Positions 50,438-59,359 of a DNA stretch of 64,000 nucleotides are shown here, one piece after another. The stretch comes from Sphingomonas insulae. GTDB taxonomy: Bacteria; Pseudomonadota; Alphaproteobacteria; Sphingomonadales; Sphingomonadaceae. The stretch lies in assembly GCF_010450875.1 (NCBI RefSeq), contig NZ_CP048422.1, forward strand, positions 2,391,001 to 2,455,000, written 5' to 3'. The translations under genes and the position numbers were made by a program. Within the stretch, counting starts at the first letter, position 1, and each line of letters begins with the position of its first letter. The notes under the pieces were generated by a model, which was given only the letters and a program-made list of their open reading frames with translations, was not told the DNA's origin and did no database searches.

Positions 50438-51183
50438 CATGCCTGCCCCTCGACGATGTCGAACTCGCGCGCAGCATCGCCGAGGAGGCGGGGGCGCTGC
50501 TGCTCGCCATCCGGGCGCGCGGTACCGAGCACGGCAAGGCGCTGGGCGATGCGGGTGACCGCGAGGCGAACGACCTGATCCTCGCCCGGCTCCGTGCAGC
50601 GCGGCCCGACGATTTCATCCTGTCCGAAGAATCGCTGGACGACACCGCGCGCTGTGCCGCGGAGCGCGTCTGGATCGTCGACCCCCTGGACGGCACGCGC
50701 GACTATGCCGATGGACTTAACGACTGGGCGGTACACATCGGGCTGGCGATCGGCGGCCGGCCGGCGGTGGGCGCGGTTGCGGTGCCGCCTGCGGGTCGCA
50801 TCTACACGACCGCCGATGCGCGGGGCGCGAGGCGGACCTGCGGCGTGCCGCCACGGATGGTGGTGAGCCGCACGCGTGCGCCCGAGCTGATCGAGCGGGT
50901 CGGACGCGCGCTGGAAACGACCCGCGTCGGCATGGGGTCGGCGGGGGTCAAGGCCATGGCGGTGGTCGATGGTCGTGCCGACATTTACCTGCATGACGGC
51001 GGCCAATATGAATGGGACAATTGCGCACCCGCCGCGGTGGCGCTGGCCGCCGGGCTTCACGCATCGCGGATCGACGGCAGTCCGCTGATCTACAATTGCG
51101 CCAATCCGCTGCTGCCCGACCTGTTGATCTGCCGCCCGGAACTGGCGGAGCAGGTGCTCGCCGCGATCGCGGCTACGCGATAG
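50434..51183 (+). CDS. cysQ: 3'(2'),5'-bisphosphate nucleotidase CysQ family
   Basis: Removes the 3'-phosphate of PAP, clearing the inhibitory by-product of PAPS reduction. 249 residues from GTG 50434 (GTGA overlap with cysNC). Metal-binding motifs of the inositol-monophosphatase superfamily: Asp42 (GDREAND), Glu65-Glu66 (LSEES), DPLDGT (83-88) and the C-terminal QYEWDNCAP. The operon position after cysNC supports CysQ over a plain inositol phosphatase. The last 11 bp overlap the convergent transporter gene. Confidence 0.93.
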   Translation: MTCLPLDDVELARSIAEEAGALLLAIRARGTEHGKALGDAGDREANDLILARLRAARPDDFILSEESLDDTARCAAERVWIVDPLDGTRDYADGLNDWAVHIGLAIGGRPAVGAVAVPPAGRIYTTADARGARRTCGVPPRMVVSRTRAPELIERVGRALETTRVGMGSAGVKAMAVVDGRADIYLHDGGQYEWDNCAPAAVALAAGLHASRIDGSPLIYNCANPLLPDLLICRPELAEQVLAAIAATR

Positions 51184-52165
51184 CCTCCGCTTCCGCGATA
51201 CTGCGCGCATTGGCATAGCGGCGGGCGATCACCGCGCAGGCGACCAGCTGGATCTGGTGGAACAGCATGACCGGCAGCAGCACCACGCCGACTTGCGCCG
51301 CCGGGAACAGCACGCCGGCCATCGGCACGCCCGATGCCAAGCTCTTCTTCGATCCGCAGAACAGCAGGACGATCGCGTCTTCGCGGGTGAAGCCCAATAC
51401 CCGGCCGGCAAGCCAGGTCAGCACCAGCACGATACCCAGCATGGCGGTGCATAGTAGCGCGATCAGCGCGAGGTCGGTGCCCGATACGCGGCTCCACAAT
51501 CCTTCGACCACCGCCGCCCCGAAGGCCGAATAGACGACGAGCAGGATCGACCCACGGTCGACGAGCGTCAGCAACGCCTTTTGCCGGATGACGAAGCCGC
51601 CGATCCATGGCCGCAGCAGATGGCCGGCGACGAACGGCACCAGCAACTGCAACACGATCGACTGGACGGCCGACAGTGCGATGCCACTGTCCTGCCCGCC
51701 GATCCCGCGCATCAGCAGGGCGACCAGGGCCGGTGTCAGGACGATGCCGATCAAATTGGAAAAGGACGCGCTGCACACCGCCGCCGCCACATTGCCGCGG
51801 GCGATGGCGGTGAAGGCGATCGACGACTGCACGGTCGATGGCAGCAGGGTGAGGAACAGCAGGCCGGACGCCACGGGCCCCGCAAGCCCGGGCACGTTGC
51901 CAAACGCCAGGCCGAGCAGCGGGAAGACGACGAACGTGGTGGCGAACACCGCGGTATGCAGGCGCCAATTGCGCGCGCCCTCCCATATCGCTTCGCGCGA
52001 CAGCTTTGCGCCGTGCAGGAAGAACAGCAGCACGATGCCGACGTCGGCGGCATCCGCGGCGACGGTTGCCCAGATACCCCGCGCGGGCAGCACGCTGGCC
52101 AGCACCACGGTACCGAGCAGCATCAGGATGAACGGTTCGACGAGCGACAGGATACGACGGATCAT
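51173..52165 (-). CDS. Bile acid:sodium symporter (BASS) family protein
   Basis: A 330-residue inner-membrane protein with about nine or ten hydrophobic segments. VGIVLLFFLHGAKLSREA, LLFLTLLPSTVQSSIAFTAIARGN and FCGSKKSLASGVPMAGVLF are characteristic of the SBF-like subgroup (YfeH/Rch1-like) rather than true bile acid carriers. The substrate is unknown. It stands alone on the minus strand, convergent with cysQ. Confidence 0.9.
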   Translation of the reverse strand: MIRRILSLVEPFILMLLGTVVLASVLPARGIWATVAADAADVGIVLLFFLHGAKLSREAIWEGARNWRLHTAVFATTFVVFPLLGLAFGNVPGLAGPVASGLLFLTLLPSTVQSSIAFTAIARGNVAAAVCSASFSNLIGIVLTPALVALLMRGIGGQDSGIALSAVQSIVLQLLVPFVAGHLLRPWIGGFVIRQKALLTLVDRGSILLVVYSAFGAAVVEGLWSRVSGTDLALIALLCTAMLGIVLVLTWLAGRVLGFTREDAIVLLFCGSKKSLASGVPMAGVLFPAAQVGVVLLPVMLFHQIQLVACAVIARRYANARSIAEAEAIA

Positions 52166-52270
52166 GGTGGGCGGTCTAACGTGCGAGGGTATGGATGCCA
52201 CCCCGGCGCGACTGCAAATATCGCGCGACCACATGCGCGCCACGTATGCAGGCGATGGCCGCCACATACG

Positions 52271-52305
52271 AAAACCCCCGCCAGGCTATAGGCCTGAAGC
52301 GGGGG
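52271..52305 (-). terminator. Intrinsic terminator of tRNA-Arg
   Basis: Minus-strand stem CCCCCGC...GCGGGGG, with an inner CAGGC...GCCTG pairing, followed at once by TTTT. It begins 7 nt past the tRNA 3' end. A clear Rho-independent terminator. Confidence 0.9.
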
Positions 52306-52311
52306 AATTCT

Positions 52312-52388
52312 TGGTGCGCCCGGAACGATTCGAACGTCCGACCCTCAGATTCGTAGTCTGATGCTCTATCCAGCTGAGCTACGGGCGC
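52312..52388 (-). tRNA. tRNA-Arg (anticodon ACG)
   Basis: 77 nt with an encoded CCA end. The acceptor arm GCGCCCG pairs with CGGGCGC. The D arm is AGCTCAGCTGGATAGAGC. The anticodon stem TCAGA/TCTGA encloses the loop CTACGAA, with ACG at positions 34-36 (A34 probably edited to inosine, reading CGU, CGC and CGA). The T arm contains GTTCGAATC. A terminator follows 7 nt downstream. Confidence 0.97.
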
Positions 52389-52470
52389 ACATTGGAGGCG
52401 CGCTGATAGCAGACGTTGCAGACCGCGCAAGTGCGTTGCGCGATTTTCTTGGTCCGCATAGAGGCCAATC

Positions 52471-52968
52471 ATGAAAAACGCCGCTTCGATCGCCGTCATC
52501 GTCCTGTCGCTCGCGGGCTGCACGCGCGATACCACCGCCTATCCGTCGCTGGCGCCACGCGCGGTCGAGAAGCTGGGCTTCGCCGAGCCGGAGGTGCCGA
52601 TCGTCGAGGCCAAGCCTGACCCGGCTCTCGATGCACGTGTCGCCACCCTCGGCCGATCGCTGGATGGGACCAGCAAGGGGTTTGCTGCGGATGCCGCCAA
52701 GGCGGAAGCGGCCGCCGGACGGGCGCGCGGCAAGGCGGTCGGCAGCGATGCGTGGCTGGATGCCCAGACGACGTTGGCGCAGCTCGACGATTGGCGGGCG
52801 CAGACGTCGGCGTTGCTGACCGACGCGGACCAGATCGCCAGCGACCGGGCCGCAGCGCTGGCGCCGCCCTATCCCTCGCTCGCGAGCCTGCGCGAGCGGA
52901 TCGCGGCCGAAGCGCAGCGACAGAGCACGACGATCGATCGGCTGCAGGCAGCGTTGCCGGCAGCCTAG
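52471..52968 (+). CDS. Putative lipoprotein with coiled-coil-like body
   Basis: 165 residues. The signal peptide ends in the lipobox LSLAGC (Cys17), so it is probably lipid-anchored in the periplasm. The rest is Ala/Asp/Glu/Arg-rich, with heptad-like helices (about 55-165). No recognised domain. The 3' end overlaps the convergent spermidine-synthase-like gene by 4 bp. Confidence 0.8.
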   Translation: MKNAASIAVIVLSLAGCTRDTTAYPSLAPRAVEKLGFAEPEVPIVEAKPDPALDARVATLGRSLDGTSKGFAADAAKAEAAAGRARGKAVGSDAWLDAQTTLAQLDDWRAQTSALLTDADQIASDRAAALAPPYPSLASLRERIAAEAQRQSTTIDRLQAALPAA

Positions 52969-55169
52969 GGCTTCCACTTCAGCAGCGGCAGGATCGTCGA
53001 ATAATCGTCGGTCCAAGCCTCTATGCCCGCCTTGCGGATCAGCGGCGCCCAATGCGGATCGCCCGCGGTCAGCGCTCGCACCGTGGCGACATCGGGCGAC
53101 AAGGCGATCCACTGGCTCGCCGATGCGATCGCGGTGTATTTGGGGGGCTGGTAGTAGAGCTTAGCGGCATGCCAGCCGCCGTCCGCCGCGAGCGCTGCCA
53201 CCACCGGCTCCAGATCGAGGAACCGGTTGGAGATGTGCACCAGCAGCAGGCCGCGGGGCTGGAGGACACGGGCATAAGCGGCGAACGCCTCCCGCGTCAT
53301 CAGGTGCATCGGGATCGCGTCGGACGAAAAGGCATCGAGCGCGAGCAGGTCGAGGCTTGCCGGCATGTCGCGTTCCAGGCTGAGCCGGGCATCGCCGATC
53401 CGGATCGTCGGATCGGGCAGGCAGTTTTTCAGATAGCTGAACTGGCCGGTGTCGCGCGCGATGCGGATCACCGCCGGATCGATCTCGTAGAATCGCCAGC
53501 GCTGCCCCGGCTGCGCGTAGCAGGCGAGCGTGCCGGTGCCGAGCCCGACCACGCCGACCCGCGCCCCCCGGCCATACAGCCGATCGAGTGCCCCCATCGC
53601 CTGGCCGATGCCGGACGGCGGCGCGTAATAGGTGGTCGGCAGGCGTTCGAGCACCGGATTGCCGGTGAACTGGATGCCATGGACGGTGGTGCCATGGTCG
53701 AGTTCGCGGACACCGCCACGGTCGCGGATCGTGTAGACACCGAAATAGCTGCGCGTCCGCGCGCCCTGTTCCAGCGACAGTTCGACCGCGCGCCAGCCGC
53801 CGAAGATCACCAATGTGACCGCGAGGATCACGGCGTAGGAGGTGCGGGCACCGACGGAAACGATACCGACCGCGGCGATGGCGATGAAGGTCAGGCCCTG
53901 ATGCCCGTCGCCGAACAGGTCGGCCGGACCCCAGAAGGTCAATCCCATGAACGTCAGCAGCACCGCGGCGATCACGCCCTGGGCGATGCGCCGCCGGACG
54001 GGGGTCATCCACACACGGCGGATGCCGGCGGTCAGGTACACTTGCGGCACCAACAGTCCGGCCGCGAAGATCAGGATCGGATATTCGTAGGTCCAGTCGA
54101 ACACCACCGGCGCGACCAGCCCGGCGAATACCCCGCCGAGCGCACCACCGAACGCCATCGCCAGATAAAAGCCGGTCAGCCGGTCGGGATCGGGGCGCAA
54201 CCGGTACATGCGGGTGTGCAGCGCGACCGAGACCATGAACAACAGGCTGAGCGCGATGCCGAGATTGGCGAGCGGCATCAGGCTGACGCCGCCGATCATG
54301 ATGCCACCGAACAGCAGGATGGTGATCGGGGCGATCCGGGTCAGCAGGTCGGCGATCTCGCGGTTGGCGGCAAAGGCGATCGTGAAGCTGAGGAGATAGA
54401 GCCCGAGCGGCAACACCCACAGCAACGGCATCGCGACGATATCGGTGGTGATGTAAGTGGATGTCGCCAGCATCAATCCCGACGGGACCAGCGCCAGGAC
54501 GATCCAGTGCAGCACGCGGCCACGCGTTGCGGGCACGCTGGTGGGACGTGCGGTTTCACCGGTGGCGGCGCGCGGCAGGCGCAGGGCGCACAGCGCCACG
54601 AGGGCGATCAGCAGGACGTAGCCACCGCTCCACAGCCAGCTTTGCTGGCGCAGCGCCAGCAGTGGTTCGACCAGCAACGGATAGGCGATCAGGCCGCCGA
54701 AGCTGCCGAGGTTGGACGCCGCATAGAGCGCATAGGGGTCGCCGCCGCGGCTGGCGATGCTGAACCAGCGTTGCACCAGCGGTGCCTGCGCGGATACGGC
54801 GAAAAACAACGGCCCGATCGACGCACCGAGCAGCCATGGCACCCACAGGGCCGGCGTGACCCCCGCCGACCCGCCGCCGATCGCCAGGCCGATCGGCAGC
54901 CAGATCACGCCCACCAGCAACACGCACAGATGGATGACGGCCTGGAGCCATGGCCGGACGCGGGCCAGCGCATGGGCGTAGGCGTAACCGCCAAGCAGCA
55001 GCGTCTGATAGACCAGCATCGCCGAATTCCACACCGCCGGCGCGCCGCCCAGCCGCGGCAGCGCCATGCGCGCGACCATCGGCTGGACGAGGAACAGCAG
55101 GAACGACCCGGTCAGGATCGTGCCGACGAAGGTGATCCGGCAGGCGCGCGTGGCGGCGGCAGCGCTCAC
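52965..55169 (-). CDS. Fused MFS/spermidine synthase-like protein
   Basis: A 734-residue membrane protein. The N-terminal ~470 residues have many hydrophobic helices (GTILTGSFLLFLVQPMVARMALPRLGG is a hallmark start of this family). A soluble C-terminal domain from about 475 resembles spermidine synthase: VGVVGLGTGTLACYA (SAM-type motif), YEIDPAVIRIAR, IGDARLSLE and LLALDAFSSDAIP. The spermidine synthase substrate residues are not obvious, so polyamine synthesis is unproven. It overlaps the GNAT gene by 4 nt (ATGA) and is last in the hemB operon. Confidence 0.92.
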   Translation of the reverse strand: MSAAAATRACRITFVGTILTGSFLLFLVQPMVARMALPRLGGAPAVWNSAMLVYQTLLLGGYAYAHALARVRPWLQAVIHLCVLLVGVIWLPIGLAIGGGSAGVTPALWVPWLLGASIGPLFFAVSAQAPLVQRWFSIASRGGDPYALYAASNLGSFGGLIAYPLLVEPLLALRQQSWLWSGGYVLLIALVALCALRLPRAATGETARPTSVPATRGRVLHWIVLALVPSGLMLATSTYITTDIVAMPLLWVLPLGLYLLSFTIAFAANREIADLLTRIAPITILLFGGIMIGGVSLMPLANLGIALSLLFMVSVALHTRMYRLRPDPDRLTGFYLAMAFGGALGGVFAGLVAPVVFDWTYEYPILIFAAGLLVPQVYLTAGIRRVWMTPVRRRIAQGVIAAVLLTFMGLTFWGPADLFGDGHQGLTFIAIAAVGIVSVGARTSYAVILAVTLVIFGGWRAVELSLEQGARTRSYFGVYTIRDRGGVRELDHGTTVHGIQFTGNPVLERLPTTYYAPPSGIGQAMGALDRLYGRGARVGVVGLGTGTLACYAQPGQRWRFYEIDPAVIRIARDTGQFSYLKNCLPDPTIRIGDARLSLERDMPASLDLLALDAFSSDAIPMHLMTREAFAAYARVLQPRGLLLVHISNRFLDLEPVVAALAADGGWHAAKLYYQPPKYTAIASASQWIALSPDVATVRALTAGDPHWAPLIRKAGIEAWTDDYSTILPLLKWKP

Positions 55170-55702
55170 GCGACCGGCCTCGCGATCCGATAGAGGACGT
55201 GGCGTTTCAATGGGCTGTCATCGGGTACGAACGGATGGTCGAAATCACCACCGCGCACCCGCACCATTCCCAGACGCTCCATGAGCGTCCAGCTGGCGAC
55301 ATTGGCGTTTACGGTGATCGCCACGACACGTGGCGCCATCGTCGCGGCCCAGACATGCGACAGGCTCGCTCGCGCCGCCTCCAGCGCATAGCCCTGCCGC
55401 TGGTGCTCGGCCGCGAATCGCCAGAGGATCTCCATCTCGCCGGCGATCGGTAGGCCGGCGGGAGCAGGCTTGGCACCGCATACGCCGAGCGGCGCGCCAT
55501 CGGCCTTGCGCTCGACCAGCCAGGCGCAGGTTTTATGCGACGCCAGAAAGCCCCGCTGACGGTCGAATGCCTGATCGTCGTCGTCCTGCGAGCGCAAGGG
55601 GCCGAGGTAGCGCATTGTCCAGGGATCGTTCCCCAGGCGATGGAACAGCGCGCGATCGTCCTCGCGCCAGCCCCGCAGGATCAGCCGCTCGGTCTCGATC
55701 AT
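55166..55702 (-). CDS. GNAT family N-acetyltransferase (RimJ/RimL-like)
   Basis: 178 residues. It opens MIETERLILRGWREDD, the usual start of RimL-like acetyltransferases. The acetyl-CoA loop region is AAEHQRQGYALEAARAS, with the fourth motif at VNANVASWTLMERLGMVRV. The acceptor is unknown. ATGA overlaps join it to hemB upstream and the fused MFS gene downstream. Confidence 0.92.
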   Translation of the reverse strand: MIETERLILRGWREDDRALFHRLGNDPWTMRYLGPLRSQDDDDQAFDRQRGFLASHKTCAWLVERKADGAPLGVCGAKPAPAGLPIAGEMEILWRFAAEHQRQGYALEAARASLSHVWAATMAPRVVAITVNANVASWTLMERLGMVRVRGGDFDHPFVPDDSPLKRHVLYRIARPVA

Positions 55703-56690
55703 GCGCCGAGCAACCGCGCGGCATGCGCGGCGTGATAGGTGAGGACGCCGGAACAGCCGGCCCGCTTGAACGCCATCAGCGTTTCAAGCACCAATGCGTC
55801 GCGTTCGCCAGCACCGGCCGCCACGGATGCTTCCAGCATCGCATATTCGCCGGACACCTGATACGCGAACACCGGCACCTCGAAGCGCTGTTTCACCCGG
55901 ACGATGATGTCGAGGTAGGGCAGGCCCGGCTTGACCATGACGCTGTCCGCGCCCTCCGCGAGGTCGAGGGCGACCTCGCGCAGCGCCTCCTCGGCATTGG
56001 AGGCGTCCATCTGATACGTCTTCTTGTCGCCCTTCAGCAGCCCGCGGCTGCCGACCGCGTCGCGGAACGGACCGTAAAAGCCGCTGGCGTATTTGGCGGC
56101 ATAGCTCATGATCTGGACGTTATGGGCGCCCTCGCCCTCCAGCGCTGCGCGGATCATGCCGATGCGGCCGTCCATCATGTCCGAGGGCGCGATGATGTCG
56201 GCGCCCGCGCGCGCCTGATTCACTGCCTGATGGATCAGGATGTCGGCGGTGGTGTCGTTGACGACATAGCCCGCCGCATCGACCAGCCCGTCATGGCCGT
56301 GGCTGGTGTAGGGATCGAGCGCGACGTCGGTCAGCACGCCAACCCCCGGCACCGCATCCTTGATCGCCCGCGTCGCCCGGCACATCAGGTTGTCGGGATT
56401 GAGCGCCTCGCGCCCCTCCTCGGTCTTGAGGTGGGCAGGCGTGTAGGGAAACAGTGCGACGCAGGGGATGCCGAGGTCGCGCGCCTCTTTCGCGCGGGCG
56501 ACGATGTTGTCGACCGACCAGCGCGACACGCCGGGCAGGCTGGCGATCGGCTGTTCGATCCCCTCCCCTCGACGATGAACAGCGGCCAGATCAGGTCGGC
56601 CGGCGTCAGCACGGTTTCGGCATGCATCCGCCGGCTCCAGCCGGAGGCACGGGTGCGGCGCAGGCGCAGGGCGGGATAGGCGGCGGTCAT
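55699..56690 (-). pseudogene. hemB: Delta-aminolevulinic acid dehydratase, frame interrupted in a G run
   Basis: Condenses two 5-aminolevulinate to porphobilinogen in haem synthesis; normally essential. The N-terminal 40 residues (MTAAYPALRLRRTRASGWSR...LIWPLFIVEG) are in one frame from ATG 56690, and the rest (EGIEQPIASLPGVSRWSVDN onward) in another. Adding one G at the four-G run 56565-56568 restores VEGEGIEQP and a 330-residue protein. Both active-site lysines are present (SYAAKYASGFYGPF and SVMVKPGLPYLD). DVALDPYTSHGHDG has Asp instead of Cys, so this is the Mg-type enzyme. An assembly error is more likely than a dead gene. First of three coupled genes. Confidence 0.9.
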
Positions 56691-56777
56691 GACGTATCCA
56701 CTTGTCGGTGAGCGGCGGCTTTGATGGATCGCGGCGCACTTGCCAAGCGTTGCGCAGGCGTAACCGATCGGAACCAC

Positions 56778-57656
56778 ATGACCCAATTCACGTCTGCCGC
56801 TCTGATCGTCAACGCCAAGTCGCGCAAAGGTCAGAAGCTGTTCCGGCGCGCCTGTGCGGCGATGAAGGGCCTGCCCTTCCCCGTCGACGCCCATGCGGTC
56901 GAGGACCCCGACGACCTGGAACAGACGGTGAGCGCCGCGCTGGCCAGGAAGCCGCAGCTCGTCATCCTGGGCGGCGGCGACGGCACGGTCAGCGGACTGG
57001 TCGACATGCTGGTCGGCAAGGATGTGGTGCTCGGCGTGCTGCCGCTGGGCACCGCCAACAGTTTCGCCCGCACGCTCGGCCTGCCCCTCGACGTGGAGGG
57101 TGCCATCGACGTGATCCGTACCGGCCGGCCGAAACGGATCGACCTGGGCATGATCGACCGGGATTATTTCGCCAATTGCGCGGCGATGGGGATCAGCCCG
57201 CAGATCGCCGAGACGGTGCCGCATGGCCTGAAGAAGGTGCTGGGGCGGATCGGCTATCTCGGCTGGGCGACGTGGCAGTTCGCGCGGTTCAAGCCGTTCA
57301 TCCTGACCGTCGACGACGGCAGCGGGGCAAAGACGATGCGGGTGGTGGAGGTGCGGATCAGCAACGGACCGTATCACGGCGGCACCTGGCTGGTGGACGA
57401 GGCATCGATCGCGTCGGGCGAAATCGTCGTGCAGGCGGTGACCGGGCGTTACAAGCGGACGCTGGCGAAGAACTGGGCGGCGAGCTTCTTCCGGCACGAA
57501 TCGCGGCATCAGGACACCGTCAGCTTTTCGGGCAAGTCGTTGCGGATCGACACCAAGCCATCATTGCCGATATCGATCGACGGCGAGGTGCTGGCGCATA
57601 CGCCGGTCACGGCACGGGTCGCGGCGGGGGTGATCGAGGTCATGGTCCCCGCCTGA
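56778..57656 (+). CDS. Diacylglycerol/lipid kinase family protein
   Basis: 292 residues from ATG 56778. The DAGK catalytic motif GGGDGTVSGLVDML is at 65-78, then VLGVLPLGTANSFARTLGLP and FANCAAMGISPQIAE. The C-terminal half is the beta-sandwich found in YegS/DgkB-type kinases (KSLRIDTKPSLPISIDGE). It probably phosphorylates diacylglycerol or another lipid alcohol at the membrane. The ATG at 56778 is preferred over upstream codons that lack family similarity. It is divergent from hemB and convergent with the MATE gene. Confidence 0.92.
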   Translation: MTQFTSAALIVNAKSRKGQKLFRRACAAMKGLPFPVDAHAVEDPDDLEQTVSAALARKPQLVILGGGDGTVSGLVDMLVGKDVVLGVLPLGTANSFARTLGLPLDVEGAIDVIRTGRPKRIDLGMIDRDYFANCAAMGISPQIAETVPHGLKKVLGRIGYLGWATWQFARFKPFILTVDDGSGAKTMRVVEVRISNGPYHGGTWLVDEASIASGEIVVQAVTGRYKRTLAKNWAASFFRHESRHQDTVSFSGKSLRIDTKPSLPISIDGEVLAHTPVTARVAAGVIEVMVPA

Positions 57657-57666
57657 TCCCCGCCCC

Positions 57667-59109
57667 TCATCCGGTGGGCTGCAGGCGCCCGCCGGGCTCG
57701 GCGACGGTATGGCTGTGTTCGTGCGCTTCGTCGGGGTCGGCGGCCACGACCAGATTGCCGCGCCGCCAGTTGCCGTAGCGGTAATAGAGGATCGCCATCA
57801 CGAGGTTGGCGACCGATCCGACGGGGAAGCTCCACCACAGGGCATCCGCGCCGAGCCACGCGCGCGCGCCGAGCGCGAAGCCGATCCGCACCGGATACAT
57901 CGAGACGAACAGGAACAGCAGCGGCGCCAGCACCGCACCGTTGGCGCGGACGGTCGAGAACAGGACCATGGTGACGCCGAACACGACGAAATTCCAGCTG
58001 GCGATCAGCTGGATATGACGCGCGATCGGCAAGGCCGGGCTGTCGGCGGGGACGAACAGCGTCATCACCTGCCGGTCGAACAGGATCACCGCGGCGACCA
58101 TCACGCCGGTCAGCATGACGTTGTAGAGCACGCCGTAGCGGGTGACGCTGCCGACCCGATCCCAGCGGCCGGCGCCGATGTTCTGCGCCGCCATGGCGCT
58201 GACCGCGGCACCGATGGCGAGCGCGGGCATCTGGATATAGGTCCATAATTGCTGGGAGACGGCATAGGCCGCGGCGGTATCGACGCCCTGCCGGTTGACC
58301 AGGCCGACCATCGTCAGCCCCGCGGACGACATGACCAGCATTTGCGCGCCCATCGGCAGGCCCTTGCGGATGATCGTGCCGGCAAGGTCGCGGTTCGGCC
58401 TGATCCAGCCCAGTTCCGCCCCGCGCAGGCGGATCGGCAGGTCCTTGGCATAGACATAGGCGACGAGGCCGGCGACGGCGAGGTGGTTGGCGATCAGCGT
58501 CGCCCACGCCGAACCGGCGATGCCGAGCCGCGGGAACGGCCCCATGCCGGCGATCAGCAACGGGTTGAGGCCGCTGTCGAGCACGACGCTGAGCCCCATG
58601 AACCACAAGGGCGTCAGCGAATCGCCGGTGCCGCGCAGGCCCATCATGATGAGCACCAGCAGCATCGATGCGGGCAGGCCGAGGAAGATGACCTGCAGAT
58701 AGGCCTGGGGCAGCGCCATCGCATCGCCGGGCGTTGCGAGCAGATGCAGGATCTCGGCAGAGAACAGCCAGCCGAGGATCGCGATGCCGACCGATCCCAT
58801 CAGCACCAGCCCGATCGCCGCGCCGAACGCGCGCCGGCCGCCCTCGACATCGCGGCGACCAAAGCTCTGCCCGACGAGGATGGTCGCCGCCATGCCGAAG
58901 CCGAACACCGCCCCGAACATCAGGAACATGATGATGTTGGCGTTGGATGTCGCCGCCAGCGCCCCCTCGCCCAGAAAGCGGCCGACCCAGATCGCGTTGA
59001 TCGACCCGTTCAGCGATTGCAGGATGTTCGACCCCAGCGTCGGCAATGCGAAGGCTAGCAGGGTCGCGCCGATCGCACCGGACGTCAGGTCGCGCTGGGG
59101 TTTCGGCAC
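57667..59109 (-). CDS. MATE family efflux transporter
   Basis: A 480-residue inner-membrane protein with about 12 hydrophobic helices in two related halves. TLLAFALPTLGSNILQSLNGSINAIWVGRFLGEGALAATSNAN is the typical MATE start, and GMAATILVGQSFGRRD and SAMAAQNIGAGRWDRVGSV are the matching loops of each half. It exports cationic drugs or metabolites using Na+ or H+. The C-terminus is His/Asp/Glu-rich. It stands downstream of valS on the same strand, with 250 bp of repeats between. Confidence 0.92.
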   Translation of the reverse strand: MPKPQRDLTSGAIGATLLAFALPTLGSNILQSLNGSINAIWVGRFLGEGALAATSNANIIMFLMFGAVFGFGMAATILVGQSFGRRDVEGGRRAFGAAIGLVLMGSVGIAILGWLFSAEILHLLATPGDAMALPQAYLQVIFLGLPASMLLVLIMMGLRGTGDSLTPLWFMGLSVVLDSGLNPLLIAGMGPFPRLGIAGSAWATLIANHLAVAGLVAYVYAKDLPIRLRGAELGWIRPNRDLAGTIIRKGLPMGAQMLVMSSAGLTMVGLVNRQGVDTAAAYAVSQQLWTYIQMPALAIGAAVSAMAAQNIGAGRWDRVGSVTRYGVLYNVMLTGVMVAAVILFDRQVMTLFVPADSPALPIARHIQLIASWNFVVFGVTMVLFSTVRANGAVLAPLLFLFVSMYPVRIGFALGARAWLGADALWWSFPVGSVANLVMAILYYRYGNWRRGNLVVAADPDEAHEHSHTVAEPGGRLQPTG

Positions 59110-59175
59110 GGGTCTATCCTGTCGGGCTGTGATGGGGACGGGTGATTCGGGGCGCGGATGCAGTGGCCAGACGCG

Positions 59176-59206
59176 CGGAAGTTGCCGAAGTTGCCACTAC
59201 GTCGCG
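59176..59206 (+). repeat. 31-bp dispersed repeat, copy 2
   Basis: Starts CGGAAGTTGCCGAAGTTG and contains CACTACGTC. It is 29 of 31 identical to 9649-9679, in the same orientation. It lies between the MATE gene and valS, so both copies sit next to the 3' side of a minus-strand housekeeping gene. Confidence 0.75.
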
Positions 59207-59322
59207 ATGCGAAGCGCTTGCCGTCGGGCGGTCGGTATTCGGATACGGATGAGGGGGTGCCGGGCCATCCCGGGAGGCTGGCAGATTTGGGACTTGTAGG
59301 ACAGGGCTTGCTTGCTCTCCTC

Positions 59323-59354
59323 CTTCGTACCCCGGCCAAGGCCGGGGTACGAAG
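59323..59354. repeat. Perfect 15-bp-arm palindrome after valS
   Basis: CTTCGTACCCCGGCC (59323-59337) and GGCCGGGGTACGAAG (59340-59354) pair perfectly around AA, 5 nt beyond the valS stop. There is no T run. It shares the CCCCGGCC core with the repeats near 20724-21001. It may act as a transcript-end stabiliser or terminator. Confidence 0.75.
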
Positions 59355-59359
59355 AGGGG

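Noticed and set aside
50434..51183. Inositol monophosphatase instead of CysQ
   Set aside because: The motifs are shared by the superfamily, but coupling to cysNC makes PAP phosphatase the better call.
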